A stretch of 21,447 nt of DNA from Bacillota bacterium (GTDB taxonomy: Bacteria > Bacillota > Syntrophomonadia > Syntrophomonadales > Syntrophomonadaceae): positions 1 through 21,447 of the forward strand of contig JAEWZB010000004.1 in the NCBI GenBank assembly GCA_023395515.1, written 5' to 3'. The translations under genes were made by a program, and so were the position numbers. The notes beneath the pieces are model-generated. The model searched no databases and was not told where the DNA came from. It saw only the letters and a program-made list of their open reading frames with translations. Below are positions 7,436-14,559 of the stretch, one piece after another (position 1 is the stretch's first letter; every line of letters starts with the position of its first letter).

Positions 7436-7474
7436 AAAAAAGGAAGCTTCCATAAATTCATCGGAAACTTCCTT
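7436..7474 (-). terminator. Rho-independent terminator of the acyl-CoA synthetase gene
   Basis: On the minus strand the arms at 7474-7463 and 7451-7440 pair over 12 bp with a single G-U type exception, enclose an 11-base loop, and run into six T residues (7441-7436). The element lies 39 bp past the synthetase stop codon and before the ytr-like promoter, so it separates the two transcription units. Confidence 0.8.
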
Positions 7475-7512
7475 GCTAAAATGTCTATATGAAAACTATT
7501 TTATAATAATGA

Positions 7513-9426
7513 TTAGGCCATTTTATATAACCTTTCAATAATATCAGCCCAGTTATTATTGATTACTTTAACTTTAGTTTTTAAAGTGGGAGTTATTTCG
7601 TCATTTTCCAGTAGGAATTGGCGAGGCAGTACCGCCCATTTTTTTATTACCTCATGGGGCTCCAGGAAGCGGTTTTTCTCGGCTATTTCAGCCTCAATTA
7701 ATTCTTGCAGCAAAGGTTGTTTTATAAAATCATCCCCTACCTGTACACAAACCCGGTCAGTGCCTTCACCTTGATAAATTACTTTACTTTCATCAAATTC
7801 AATGCCTTTTTCTTTAAACTGCTGTATAAACAAGGCGAACTTAGGTACTATTAAAGCTCCTAAATATTTGCGGTCATCTCCTACGACAAATATTTGCTCT
7901 ATGTAGCGGCTGGTGGAGTAAGGACTTTCTACTTTAGCCCGGGGGACTTTTTTGCCGGTATTAAGCACCATAATAGCTTTTTTCCGGTCCACTATTCTAT
8001 AGTAGCCGGCTTCATCAACTTCTACAATATCCCCGGTTTTAAAGAAGCCGTCTTCGGTAAAGGCTTCTTTAGTTTCATCAGGACGGTTAATATATTTTAG
8101 GAAAATATTATTGCCCCGGACCAGAAGCTCACCATCTTCGGCTATTCTAGCTTCAACTCCGGCAGCTACCTTGCCGATGGAGCCCGGCTTTATAGAACGA
8201 AGATCATTATAAATTACGGAGTTACAAGTTTCAGTCAGACCGTAGCCCTCGTTAATTCTTATGCCCATAGCTAGAAAAGCTTTACATAAGTCAGCAGATA
8301 AAGCAGCGGATGCCGAATAGCAAATACGGAACTGGCCGCCCAGCATGCCGCGGATGCGGCTAAATAGCAATTCATCTACTTTTAAATATTGTTGTTTAAG
8401 TTCTTCAGGTAAACCATCAGTTAAATCAACATCAAAACCCATGTTTATTGCGCCATTAGCATCAGCCCGGGTTTCAATGACCTTAATACCTATAGCTAAA
8501 GCCTTCTCAAACATTTCCTTGCTTTGTTCATTTTGGGAGGCCATTTCCCGTAAGGCCATAAAAATACGTTCAAATATTCGCGGCACCGACACAAAATAGG
8601 TAGGTTTAAATACTTGCAAATCTTCCATAATAGTAGAAGCTTTTTGGCAATAAGCAATTGTCGAGCCGAAGAAAATAGCCATCATTTGGCCCATTTCTCG
8701 TTCATAAGTATGGGAAAGGGGCAGGAAGGATAAACATATATCAGTTTCATCGAAACCATAGCCGCTTATGTTAGCATTATAATTATCCCTATAAATAGAA
8801 GCCATAATACTTTGATGAGTATGAACCGCACCTTTAGATTGTCCGGTGGTACCGGAAGTATATACTATGGTAGACCAATCCCAGGGTTGTACCGAGTTCC
8901 AACGCTCATCATAAAGGGTACGGTTGGAGGCTAAAAAGCGGGCACCTTTTTTCATCATATCATCCATAGAAATCACTAAAGGATGGTCTATGGTTATATC
9001 AGGGTCCATGGCCACAATTCGTTCTACCGTAGGCAGAAATTCCAAACAACTGACGACCCTATCCAGGATTTCCTGAGTTTTAACGAAAACTACTCTACAG
9101 CCCGAATCATTAATAATATAAGAGAGTTCATGTTCCGAAGAAGTAGGATAAATAGTAACGGTTACTCCTCCAGCATTTAAAATGGCAAAATCAGCCCATA
9201 ACCACTCCGGACAATTAGGAGCCATAATGGCCAAACGGTCACCCTTCTCAATCCTCATCTCCAATAAAGCTCCGGCGAGATCCTTTACTTTGAATCCCAC
9301 TTCAGTAAAGGTGAGGGACTGGGTAGTTTCCGGGCCGGTTCGCCACCATTGACAACGATGATGTCCGCGACTGGTTACTGCATCATTGAACATTTTGGTT
9401 AAGGTATTACATGCTAATACATCCAT
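7513..9426 (-). CDS. AMP-forming long-chain fatty-acid-CoA ligase (FadD/FAA1-type)
   Basis: The 637-aa enzyme activates a fatty acid with ATP to an acyl-adenylate and transfers it to CoA, the entry step to beta-oxidation or lipid synthesis. Visible motifs are the AMP-binding P-loop Tyr-Thr-Ser-Gly-Thr-Thr-Gly-Gln-Ser-Lys-Gly at 189-199, Gly-Tyr-Gly-Leu-Thr-Glu-Thr at 394-400, Lys-Thr-Gly-Asp at 463-466, and the hinge region Val-Asp-Arg-Lys-Lys at 479-483. Length and the insertion between the P-loop and the GYGLTE motif fit long-chain (FAA1/FadD15-like) synthetases rather than acetyl-CoA synthetase. The exact chain length cannot be told. It is transcribed alone, with a terminator behind it and a hairpin in its leader (9445-9483); an AAGGGG Shine-Dalgarno precedes the ATG. 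In a syntrophic or fatty-acid-using anaerobe it would work with the CoA-transferase encoded at 14560-15906. Confidence 0.93.
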   Translation of the reverse strand: MDVLACNTLTKMFNDAVTSRGHHRCQWWRTGPETTQSLTFTEVGFKVKDLAGALLEMRIEKGDRLAIMAPNCPEWLWADFAILNAGGVTVTIYPTSSEHELSYIINDSGCRVVFVKTQEILDRVVSCLEFLPTVERIVAMDPDITIDHPLVISMDDMMKKGARFLASNRTLYDERWNSVQPWDWSTIVYTSGTTGQSKGAVHTHQSIMASIYRDNYNANISGYGFDETDICLSFLPLSHTYEREMGQMMAIFFGSTIAYCQKASTIMEDLQVFKPTYFVSVPRIFERIFMALREMASQNEQSKEMFEKALAIGIKVIETRADANGAINMGFDVDLTDGLPEELKQQYLKVDELLFSRIRGMLGGQFRICYSASAALSADLCKAFLAMGIRINEGYGLTETCNSVIYNDLRSIKPGSIGKVAAGVEARIAEDGELLVRGNNIFLKYINRPDETKEAFTEDGFFKTGDIVEVDEAGYYRIVDRKKAIMVLNTGKKVPRAKVESPYSTSRYIEQIFVVGDDRKYLGALIVPKFALFIQQFKEKGIEFDESKVIYQGEGTDRVCVQVGDDFIKQPLLQELIEAEIAEKNRFLEPHEVIKKWAVLPRQFLLENDEITPTLKTKVKVINNNWADIIERLYKMA

Positions 9427-9444
9427 AATCTAATCCCCTTTTAT

Positions 9445-9483
9445 GGCAATTTACCCCGGAGAAAAAAATCTCATTAAATTGCC
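9445..9483. promoter_or_regulatory. Leader hairpin upstream of the acyl-CoA synthetase gene
   Basis: GGCAATTTA (9445-9453) and TAAATTGCC (9475-9483) are perfect inverted copies, and an inner GAGA/TCTC pair (9459-9462 with 9469-9472) continues the stem. In the synthetase transcript this would fold just upstream of the AAGGGG ribosome-binding site. It could equally be a DNA operator for a fatty-acid-responsive regulator. It has no T-tract and is unlikely to be a terminator. Confidence 0.45.
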
Positions 9484-9540
9484 CTATTTTGTCATAATTA
9501 TAACAAAAAATAATTGATAGAAGGGAATATTTATTACGAA

Positions 9541-9578
9541 TATTTATAAAGCGTAATTTTCATTACGCTTTATAAATA
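9541..9578. repeat. Perfect 16-bp inverted repeat with 6-base loop
   Basis: The arms 9541-9556 and 9563-9578 are exact reverse complements (each contains TTTATAAAGCGTAA), with a TTTTCA loop. The element lies about 115 bp upstream of the acyl-CoA synthetase start and about 125 bp past the end of the 149-aa membrane protein gene. It may be a bidirectional terminator-like hairpin or a large operator; its AT-rich outer half ends in short A/T runs on both strands. Confidence 0.5.
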
Positions 9579-9596
9579 ACTAATCACTAAACTAAT

Positions 9597-9700
9597 CCGC
9601 CCTAAGACTCCCACCGCTATAAGCGGAGAGTGCCCCAGGGCGGTTAAGTTCAGTATTCATTCAGCTAACCTTCAGTGAGGATTGCGCCTCCACTAAATGA
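9597..9700. other. Intergenic element with nested stem-loops (possible IS605-type end or structured RNA)
   Basis: An outer stem CCGCCCT (9597-9603) with AGGGCGG (9637-9643) encloses ACTC/GAGT (9607-9610, 9628-9631) and a tight CCGCT-ATA-AGCGG hairpin (9614-9626). It is followed by a second region in which TTCATT (from 9656) can pair with AATGAA (near 9695-9701), and AGTG...AGG with CCT...CACT inside it. The whole is about 105 bp, GC-richer than its surroundings, and ends four bases before the stop codon of the neighbouring gene. Such arrays of stems resemble right ends and omega-RNA regions of IS200/IS605 TnpB elements in Clostridia, but no tnpA or tnpB is present. It may also be an orphan repeat or an RNA. 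Confidence 0.4.
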
Positions 9701-9704
9701 AGTC

Positions 9705-10154
9705 TTATTTAATCAGCAAACGTCTTTGGAAAAAAATAAAGACTGGCAAAGGAATAACGACCCAGCCACAGCTCTTGATTAAACTATTTTTAGCCCTGGC
9801 AATTTGGTTAGCTTTTTGTTCAGCTATCATAGTATTATATTTTTCCCTTAACTCGGACTCGGAAAGCTTAGTATCCGTAGTTATCTCCTTATCGGGATAA
9901 TTATTTTTCCATTCCATATTTTTATAATCCTCAAAAGTTTGATAATAAGGGGCCGGGGCTATTATATCAGCCGCCGCCATAAATATTCCTACACTTCCGC
10001 CGATAGTCATCATTAAAGTAGCAAATAAAACTAAATAAACATACACATTTCTAATCAACTCATCTCCTCCTTCCCTGGTTTCCACCCTTATGCCTGCAAC
10101 TATAAGTACAATAACCGCCAGTATTACTACCGGTATAATAATAGATATCGCCAT
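9705..10154 (-). CDS. Small membrane protein, possibly DUF5671-like
   Basis: The 149-aa product has an N-terminal hydrophobic segment (about 2-22), a second membrane segment (about 38-65), a charged soluble stretch rich in Glu/Lys (about 70-120), and a C-terminal hydrophobic segment ending in a basic tail. The ATG at 10152-10154 is chosen because an AGGAGGTGA Shine-Dalgarno lies eight bases upstream; the longer reading starts with a GTG that is itself part of that site. The middle part resembles DUF5671-type membrane proteins, but the match is by eye and function is unknown. It follows a 23-aa peptide gene that repeats its own N-terminal segment, five bases apart. Confidence 0.7.
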   Translation of the reverse strand: MAISIIIPVVILAVIVLIVAGIRVETREGGDELIRNVYVYLVLFATLMMTIGGSVGIFMAAADIIAPAPYYQTFEDYKNMEWKNNYPDKEITTDTKLSESELREKYNTMIAEQKANQIARAKNSLIKSCGWVVIPLPVFIFFQRRLLIK

Positions 10155-10159
10155 ATACC

Positions 10160-10231
10160 TCACCTCCTGCTGGCAACTATAAGCACAATAAGAGCTAGTA
10201 CTACTATTGCTATAATGATAGTTATCCTCAT
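10160..10231 (-). CDS. 23-aa hydrophobic peptide, duplicated N-terminus of the downstream protein
   Basis: An ATG at 10229-10231 with a GAGGTGG Shine-Dalgarno opens a 23-codon frame ending in TGA at 10160-10162. The product is one Ile/Val/Leu/Ala membrane helix with an Arg near the start and an Arg-Arg tail. Its sequence and its DNA both match the first 23 or so codons of the following gene (for example the shared Ile-Val-Leu-Ile-Val-Ala stretch), so it looks like a local partial duplication. The stop lies inside the Shine-Dalgarno of the next gene, implying translational coupling. It could be a functional single-pass peptide or a decaying copy. Confidence 0.55.
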   Translation of the reverse strand: MRITIIIAIVVLALIVLIVASRR

Positions 10232-10300
10232 ATGTTCCACCTCGGTTATGCTATATTTTTATTCTTTTTATTAATACGAAATCGGGATGATTTAATTGCA

Positions 10301-12457
10301 TTAGTCTGGATTATTCTTAACTATAGCTAGCTGAATGGCCAAATAACTAATATGATCAGGAAGTAAATCTTTAATCGGTCTAAGCTTGCTTACCCCGGTT
10401 TTTTTAACTACATCTAAAATAGCTGCTTCATCTTCGGGGCTAATAAACTCCCGCCAATTAATTTCGTATCCTTCCTGAGCAGCTTTAATTAAATGGTTTT
10501 CTATAGTAATTTTGGTCAATTCACGTTCTTGAGCTATCTTATTTATATTTTGTCCGGCTTGGTAAAACTGCCAGGATATAATATGGGTAGGAGTTTTTTG
10601 ACTTTTTTTTACTTTAGGCCTATCTGAAATTGTAATAATTTTAGCCTCGGTATCTGCTTCTTTATCTGCATATTCTGGCAGCGTTTCATTCTCTCCCTTA
10701 AAACGTTTAATAACTTCCAAGAAGGCTTGCCCGTATTTTTCAAATTTTACTTCCCCTACCCCGGAAACTTGTAACATTGATTCGCGATCTACAGGTAATT
10801 TAGCTGCCATATCTTTTAAGGTTTTGTCTGAAAAAACTACATAAGGAGGCAAATTTTCTTTTTGGGCGATATTTAAACGCAGTAAACGCAATTTCTTAAA
10901 TAAATCATTATCAGTTACTGGGGGTTCCGTAGTTTTAGGCAAGCTAATAATGATTTTCTCCTGGCCTTTTAAAACCGGCCGCGCTTTATTAGTTAATTTG
11001 AGAATAGGGTATCCTCCGCCGGTAATAGTTAAGTACTCTTCAGCGGTGAGGATATTAATATATTCAACAATCTCTGCTGTAGCAAGATTATCCATTATTC
11101 CATAAGTAGACAAGCGGTCCAAGCCTAGTTCCAGTATGCGTTTTTGTTTAGAGCCTTTAAGAACCGCCGCTATCAAATTACTGCCATATTGCTGATTCAT
11201 TCTTAGAATGCAAGAAAAGATTTTTTGTCCTTCAATAGTTATATCCCTATTCTCTCTTTCCTCACAATTAGCACAATATGCGCAATTATCAGGACCCTCT
11301 TCCTCCCCAAAATAAGTTAACATAGTCTTTCTTAAACAGCGGGGAGTATGGCAAAAATCTATCATATTCTGCAGTTTTCCATATTCCATTTCTTTCTTAT
11401 ATGCAGATAAATTACCCATTTCTATTAAGTATTTTTGCACCTGAATATCAGCAGCATGGTATAGTAAAATACACTCGGCCTGCTGACCATCACGCCCGGC
11501 TCTCCCGGCTTCCTGATAATAGGCTTCCAGATTCCCCGGCATATTGTAATGGATAACAAAGCGGACATTGGATTTATCGATTCCCATTCCGAAAGCATTA
11601 GTAGCTATCATGACCTGAATGCGGTCATATAAAAAATCTTCCTGAGCATTAGTACGTTCTATAATACTTAAACCGGCATGGTATTTACCTGCAGAAAACC
11701 CCTTTTTGCTTAAATATTCATATAGGTTATCTACTTCTTTACGGGTACTTGCATAAATTATTCCCGGTTCTTCAGGATGTTTTCTAATATAATCTTGGAT
11801 AAAGGCCAGCTTGTCTTGTCCCTTACTTACCGCAAAATAAAGGTTTTCCCGATTAAAGCTGTTAATTTGAATAGCAGGATTATTAAGGCCCAGATAAGTA
11901 ATAATATCATGGCGTACAGTTGCAGTAGCCGTAGCCGTAAATGCTGCTACCCGAGGCCGGTTGGGAATGGACTTTATCCAGGGACCGATACTCATATAGT
12001 TAGGTCTGAAATCATGTCCCCATCTAGATACACAATGAGCCTCATCCACAGCTACCAGCGACAATGACAAGCCGGACAGCAGTTGGACAAAATCTGGTGA
12101 TTCTAAACGTTCCGGGGCAATATATAAGAGCTTTAACTTATTCTGTTTGGCTAAATATAACCGCTTATTTATTTCCGCTATGCTTAAGGAACTGTTTATG
12201 TATGAAGCAGGTATACCTTGATTATTAAGAGCATCAACTTGATCCTTCATTAAGGATATTAAAGGAGATATAACTAAGGTTAGTCCCGGCAAAAGCAGGG
12301 CGGTCAGTTGATAACAAAGAGACTTGCCTCCGCCGGTGGGCATTATGGCTAAAACATCGTGATTATGTAAAAGTGCCTTAAGAATCCGGGCTTGACCAGG
12401 TTTAAAGCTGGTATAGCCAAAATATTTAGACATCATTTTATTAATATTAGTATCCAA
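10301..12457 (-). CDS. recQ: ATP-dependent DNA helicase RecQ
   Basis: The 718-aa protein is a full 3'-5' RecQ helicase that unwinds DNA during recombination and repair. Visible parts are the Q-motif region near Phe18-Gln22, Walker A Met-Pro-Thr-Gly-Gly-Gly-Lys-Ser at 39-46, the Asp-Glu-Ala-His box at 138-141 followed by the aromatic-rich loop 'Cys-Val-Ser-Arg-Trp-Gly-His-Asp-Phe-Arg-Pro', motif VI Gln-Glu-Ala-Gly-Arg-Ala-Gly-Arg-Asp-Gly at 315-324, zinc-binding Cys374/392/395/398, an RQC region, an HRDC domain at about 515-590, and a C-terminal HTH_40-like domain from about 625. The length is usual for the long Firmicute form. The start is TTG at 12455-12457 with a GAGGAGA Shine-Dalgarno. It is the last gene of a five-gene minus-strand run, 52 bp after the protease gene. 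Confidence 0.96.
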   Translation of the reverse strand: MDTNINKMMSKYFGYTSFKPGQARILKALLHNHDVLAIMPTGGGKSLCYQLTALLLPGLTLVISPLISLMKDQVDALNNQGIPASYINSSLSIAEINKRLYLAKQNKLKLLYIAPERLESPDFVQLLSGLSLSLVAVDEAHCVSRWGHDFRPNYMSIGPWIKSIPNRPRVAAFTATATATVRHDIITYLGLNNPAIQINSFNRENLYFAVSKGQDKLAFIQDYIRKHPEEPGIIYASTRKEVDNLYEYLSKKGFSAGKYHAGLSIIERTNAQEDFLYDRIQVMIATNAFGMGIDKSNVRFVIHYNMPGNLEAYYQEAGRAGRDGQQAECILLYHAADIQVQKYLIEMGNLSAYKKEMEYGKLQNMIDFCHTPRCLRKTMLTYFGEEEGPDNCAYCANCEERENRDITIEGQKIFSCILRMNQQYGSNLIAAVLKGSKQKRILELGLDRLSTYGIMDNLATAEIVEYINILTAEEYLTITGGGYPILKLTNKARPVLKGQEKIIISLPKTTEPPVTDNDLFKKLRLLRLNIAQKENLPPYVVFSDKTLKDMAAKLPVDRESMLQVSGVGEVKFEKYGQAFLEVIKRFKGENETLPEYADKEADTEAKIITISDRPKVKKSQKTPTHIISWQFYQAGQNINKIAQERELTKITIENHLIKAAQEGYEINWREFISPEDEAAILDVVKKTGVSKLRPIKDLLPDHISYLAIQLAIVKNNPD

Positions 12458-12509
12458 TATAAATTCTCCTCACAGTAAACAGGTAATAAAACTATAGGGG
12501 GAAGGGCGG

Positions 12510-13265
12510 TTATGAGTCAAGATGGGAAATAAGAGTTTGCACCGGTATAGCCAGAGCCTTTTTAACTTCTTGCTCATTTTCGGTCATAATTATAGAAGCA
12601 AAGATAATTCCCACTACCTTACCTGCATCATCAAGAACCGGGCTGCCGCTATTTCCAGGGTTAATCGCTATATTAATATCAAAAACTATACTATCATCTA
12701 TTTGGTGAAAACTACCTACCTCACCCCGTTGGGCAATTTTATCAATTCCCAAGGGGTTGCCGATAATTGTGACTATATCTCCCGCCCCGACGGTTTTATC
12801 TTTTTCCAGTTCCAGATAAGGTAAATCCAGTTTGTCTACCTTAATAATGGCTAAATCGTGATCGGGTATTACTTGTATAGAATTACTGAAATGAACTTCA
12901 TCATCATTAAAGGTAATTTGCACTGAGGAAGCATTTTCAACAACATGAGCATTAGTCACAATAGTTCCGTCTGCAGATATGATAAACCCGGTACCTTGAC
13001 TGCGCTTAGCCGATGAATCCACTGCTTGCAAAGCTACAATAGCCGGTCGGGCATTAATTACTATATCATCTGTTTTAAGCTCTTGGTTTTGGTCCATAAA
13101 ATCAAAGGTTTTATCAAATAATTGGTGTAACCAGGGAAAGCTTAAAGCGAGAAAGGCAACAAGCAAAATAGAGGCCAGCAATTTATAAATCCAGTGAATC
13201 TTGCGTTTATATATTATTTCCTCGGTATCTTCGTCTTCATTAAAGTCCCAGTTATAATCATTCAT
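12510..13265 (-). CDS. Membrane-anchored trypsin-like serine protease (HtrA/DegP-like, no PDZ)
   Basis: The 251-aa protein has a charged cytoplasmic N-terminus rich in Asp/Glu (1-20), one membrane anchor at about 28-46, and an extracytoplasmic chymotrypsin-fold protease domain from about 70 to the end. The catalytic triad is His107 in Thr-Asn-Ala-His-Val-Val, Asp137 in Asp-His-Asp-Leu-Ala-Ile and Ser206 in Gly-Asn-Ser-Gly-Ser-Pro. HtrA family proteases degrade misfolded exported proteins and normally end with one or two PDZ domains; this one stops right after the protease domain. The ATG at 13263-13265 follows an AAGGG site. It sits between the HAD phosphatase gene and recQ with gaps of about 50 bp. 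Confidence 0.92.
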   Translation of the reverse strand: MNDYNWDFNEDEDTEEIIYKRKIHWIYKLLASILLVAFLALSFPWLHQLFDKTFDFMDQNQELKTDDIVINARPAIVALQAVDSSAKRSQGTGFIISADGTIVTNAHVVENASSVQITFNDDEVHFSNSIQVIPDHDLAIIKVDKLDLPYLELEKDKTVGAGDIVTIIGNPLGIDKIAQRGEVGSFHQIDDSIVFDINIAINPGNSGSPVLDDAGKVVGIIFASIIMTENEQEVKKALAIPVQTLISHLDS

Positions 13266-13316
13266 ATATGTAATCCCTTTTATGTAAATTAAGCGTAATA
13301 TTCTAAATGACCCGGT

Positions 13317-13982
13317 CTAAATATCGATAACACGCCAATTATTTTCTTGGACATGTAAAAATAGCCCTTCATCAGGATTAACAGCTACCGGCTGCCCTAC
13401 TATAGTCATTACCGGCAGGTCGGAGTAGCTATCCCCATAAGAACGGCTCGCATCCCAGTCCACATTTTGATCAGCATACCGTTGCTTAAGCAAGGTTAGT
13501 TTCGACTTGCCATCTATAAACGGTACTTCCCTATCATGGTCAAAAACACCATTTTTATATGACATCTCTACTGCTATGACCGTATCAATTTGCAGCTCTT
13601 CTGCTACCAGATTTAGTAAATTAGCATAAGCCCCCGAAAGCAGTACTAAATGATAACCTTCTTTTTTAGCTAAATTAATTTCTGTTACTACTTGGGGATT
13701 AAAATTCTCCCGAATATACGGATAAGCTGCTTTAAAAAAACTTTCCACCTCATCTTTAGTCATATTCATAAATAGTTTATCAAACCTTCTTAAAGCAGCT
13801 ATCTTCATTTTTTCCCGCGGTATGACTCTAATTTTATATAGGAAAAGAAACGGGGCAATAGCAGCATAAATTTTTATATAAGTAAATAAAGAGCGTTTTT
13901 GGCGTAACCATTCTTTACCTATGGCCGGCAGGGTATCTTTTTTTAATAAGGTCCCATCAAAATCAAAAATAGCTAGTTTCAT
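13317..13982 (-). CDS. HAD-superfamily phosphatase (HAD-IB, SerB-like)
   Basis: The 221-aa enzyme has the four HAD motifs: Asp7-Phe-Asp9-Gly-Thr (nucleophile and general acid), Ser116 in Leu-Leu-Ser-Gly, a lysine near 159-161, and Asp184/Asp188 in Tyr-Gly-Asp-Ser-Tyr-Ser-Asp. The helical cap between motif I and II places it in subfamily IB with phosphoserine phosphatase and related phosphatases; the substrate cannot be read from sequence. A hydrophobic, aromatic stretch at about 33-52 lies in the cap. A GGGAGG Shine-Dalgarno precedes the ATG at 13980-13982. It is the third gene of the CoA-transferase to recQ run. Confidence 0.9.
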   Translation of the reverse strand: MKLAIFDFDGTLLKKDTLPAIGKEWLRQKRSLFTYIKIYAAIAPFLFLYKIRVIPREKMKIAALRRFDKLFMNMTKDEVESFFKAAYPYIRENFNPQVVTEINLAKKEGYHLVLLSGAYANLLNLVAEELQIDTVIAVEMSYKNGVFDHDREVPFIDGKSKLTLLKQRYADQNVDWDASRSYGDSYSDLPVMTIVGQPVAVNPDEGLFLHVQENNWRVIDI

Positions 13983-14028
13983 TTAACCTCCCAGAAAAGA
14001 ATTGTATTACTATTATACCAATTAATTC

Positions 14029-14538
14029 CTACATTAACCTCATTACCTTCCAAGTTAAATAAAAACAATCAAACATAAGCAATAAAACTATGGTTAAGAT
14101 ACCGGAGCCTAAACTAATTGCTTGCCCCAATGCCACCATTACTTGATTAAAAGTAATCATTAAAATCAAAAGAGCAGTTAAAAGTAAAATAATCAGTAAG
14201 TGCAGTATGGTAATCCGGCGTATTTCTTCCGCCGTTTCTATAGTCATTTTCTCTAATTTTTGCTTGGAAGTATTAATTATTTTTTTAGGGTCCTCGACCT
14301 TAGCCATCCACCAGGTTAAAGGCAGCATCAATATTAAGGTTGCACTTAATATAATAGGTCCCAGTAAAACATTTATTAAACTTTTGGATGACCATCCGTC
14401 CGGCTCTCCGTAAATATTAAAATGAGTAGGTATGGGGTCAGGCAATAAATCATAATTAACCAAAGGCAAATAAAAGGAAAGACCAATACAAAAAATAATA
14501 AGTATAATCATAAGCCAATGGTGGTTTTCCAGCTTCAT
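14029..14538 (-). CDS. DUF1648-domain integral membrane protein
   Basis: The 169-aa protein has about four membrane segments (near 9-27, 55-73, 110-128 and 138-160). After the first segment is the characteristic DUF1648 motif with Leu-Pro-Asp-Pro-Ile-Pro-Thr-His-Phe-Asn and a following Gly-Glu-Pro-Asp-Gly-Trp. Proteins with this domain include SdpI-type immunity proteins and many unassigned membrane proteins of Firmicutes; no toxin gene is visible next to it, so no immunity role can be claimed. A TAGGAGAG Shine-Dalgarno precedes the ATG. It starts 21 bp after the CoA-transferase gene and is very likely co-transcribed with it. Confidence 0.9.
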   Translation of the reverse strand: MKLENHHWLMIILIIFCIGLSFYLPLVNYDLLPDPIPTHFNIYGEPDGWSSKSLINVLLGPIILSATLILMLPLTWWMAKVEDPKKIINTSKQKLEKMTIETAEEIRRITILHLLIILLLTALLILMITFNQVMVALGQAISLGSGILTIVLLLMFDCFYLTWKVMRLM

Positions 14539-14559
14539 ACCTACTCTCCTATCTTAATA

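Noticed and set aside
9597..9700. tRNA gene or riboswitch
   Set aside because: The stems do not form a cloverleaf, and the element lies past the 3' end of a gene rather than in front of one at normal distance; no known riboswitch core was recognised.
14029..14538. SdpI-type toxin immunity system
   Set aside because: The DUF1648 motif is present, but no toxin, SdpR-like regulator or export gene is adjacent, so an immunity role is unsupported.
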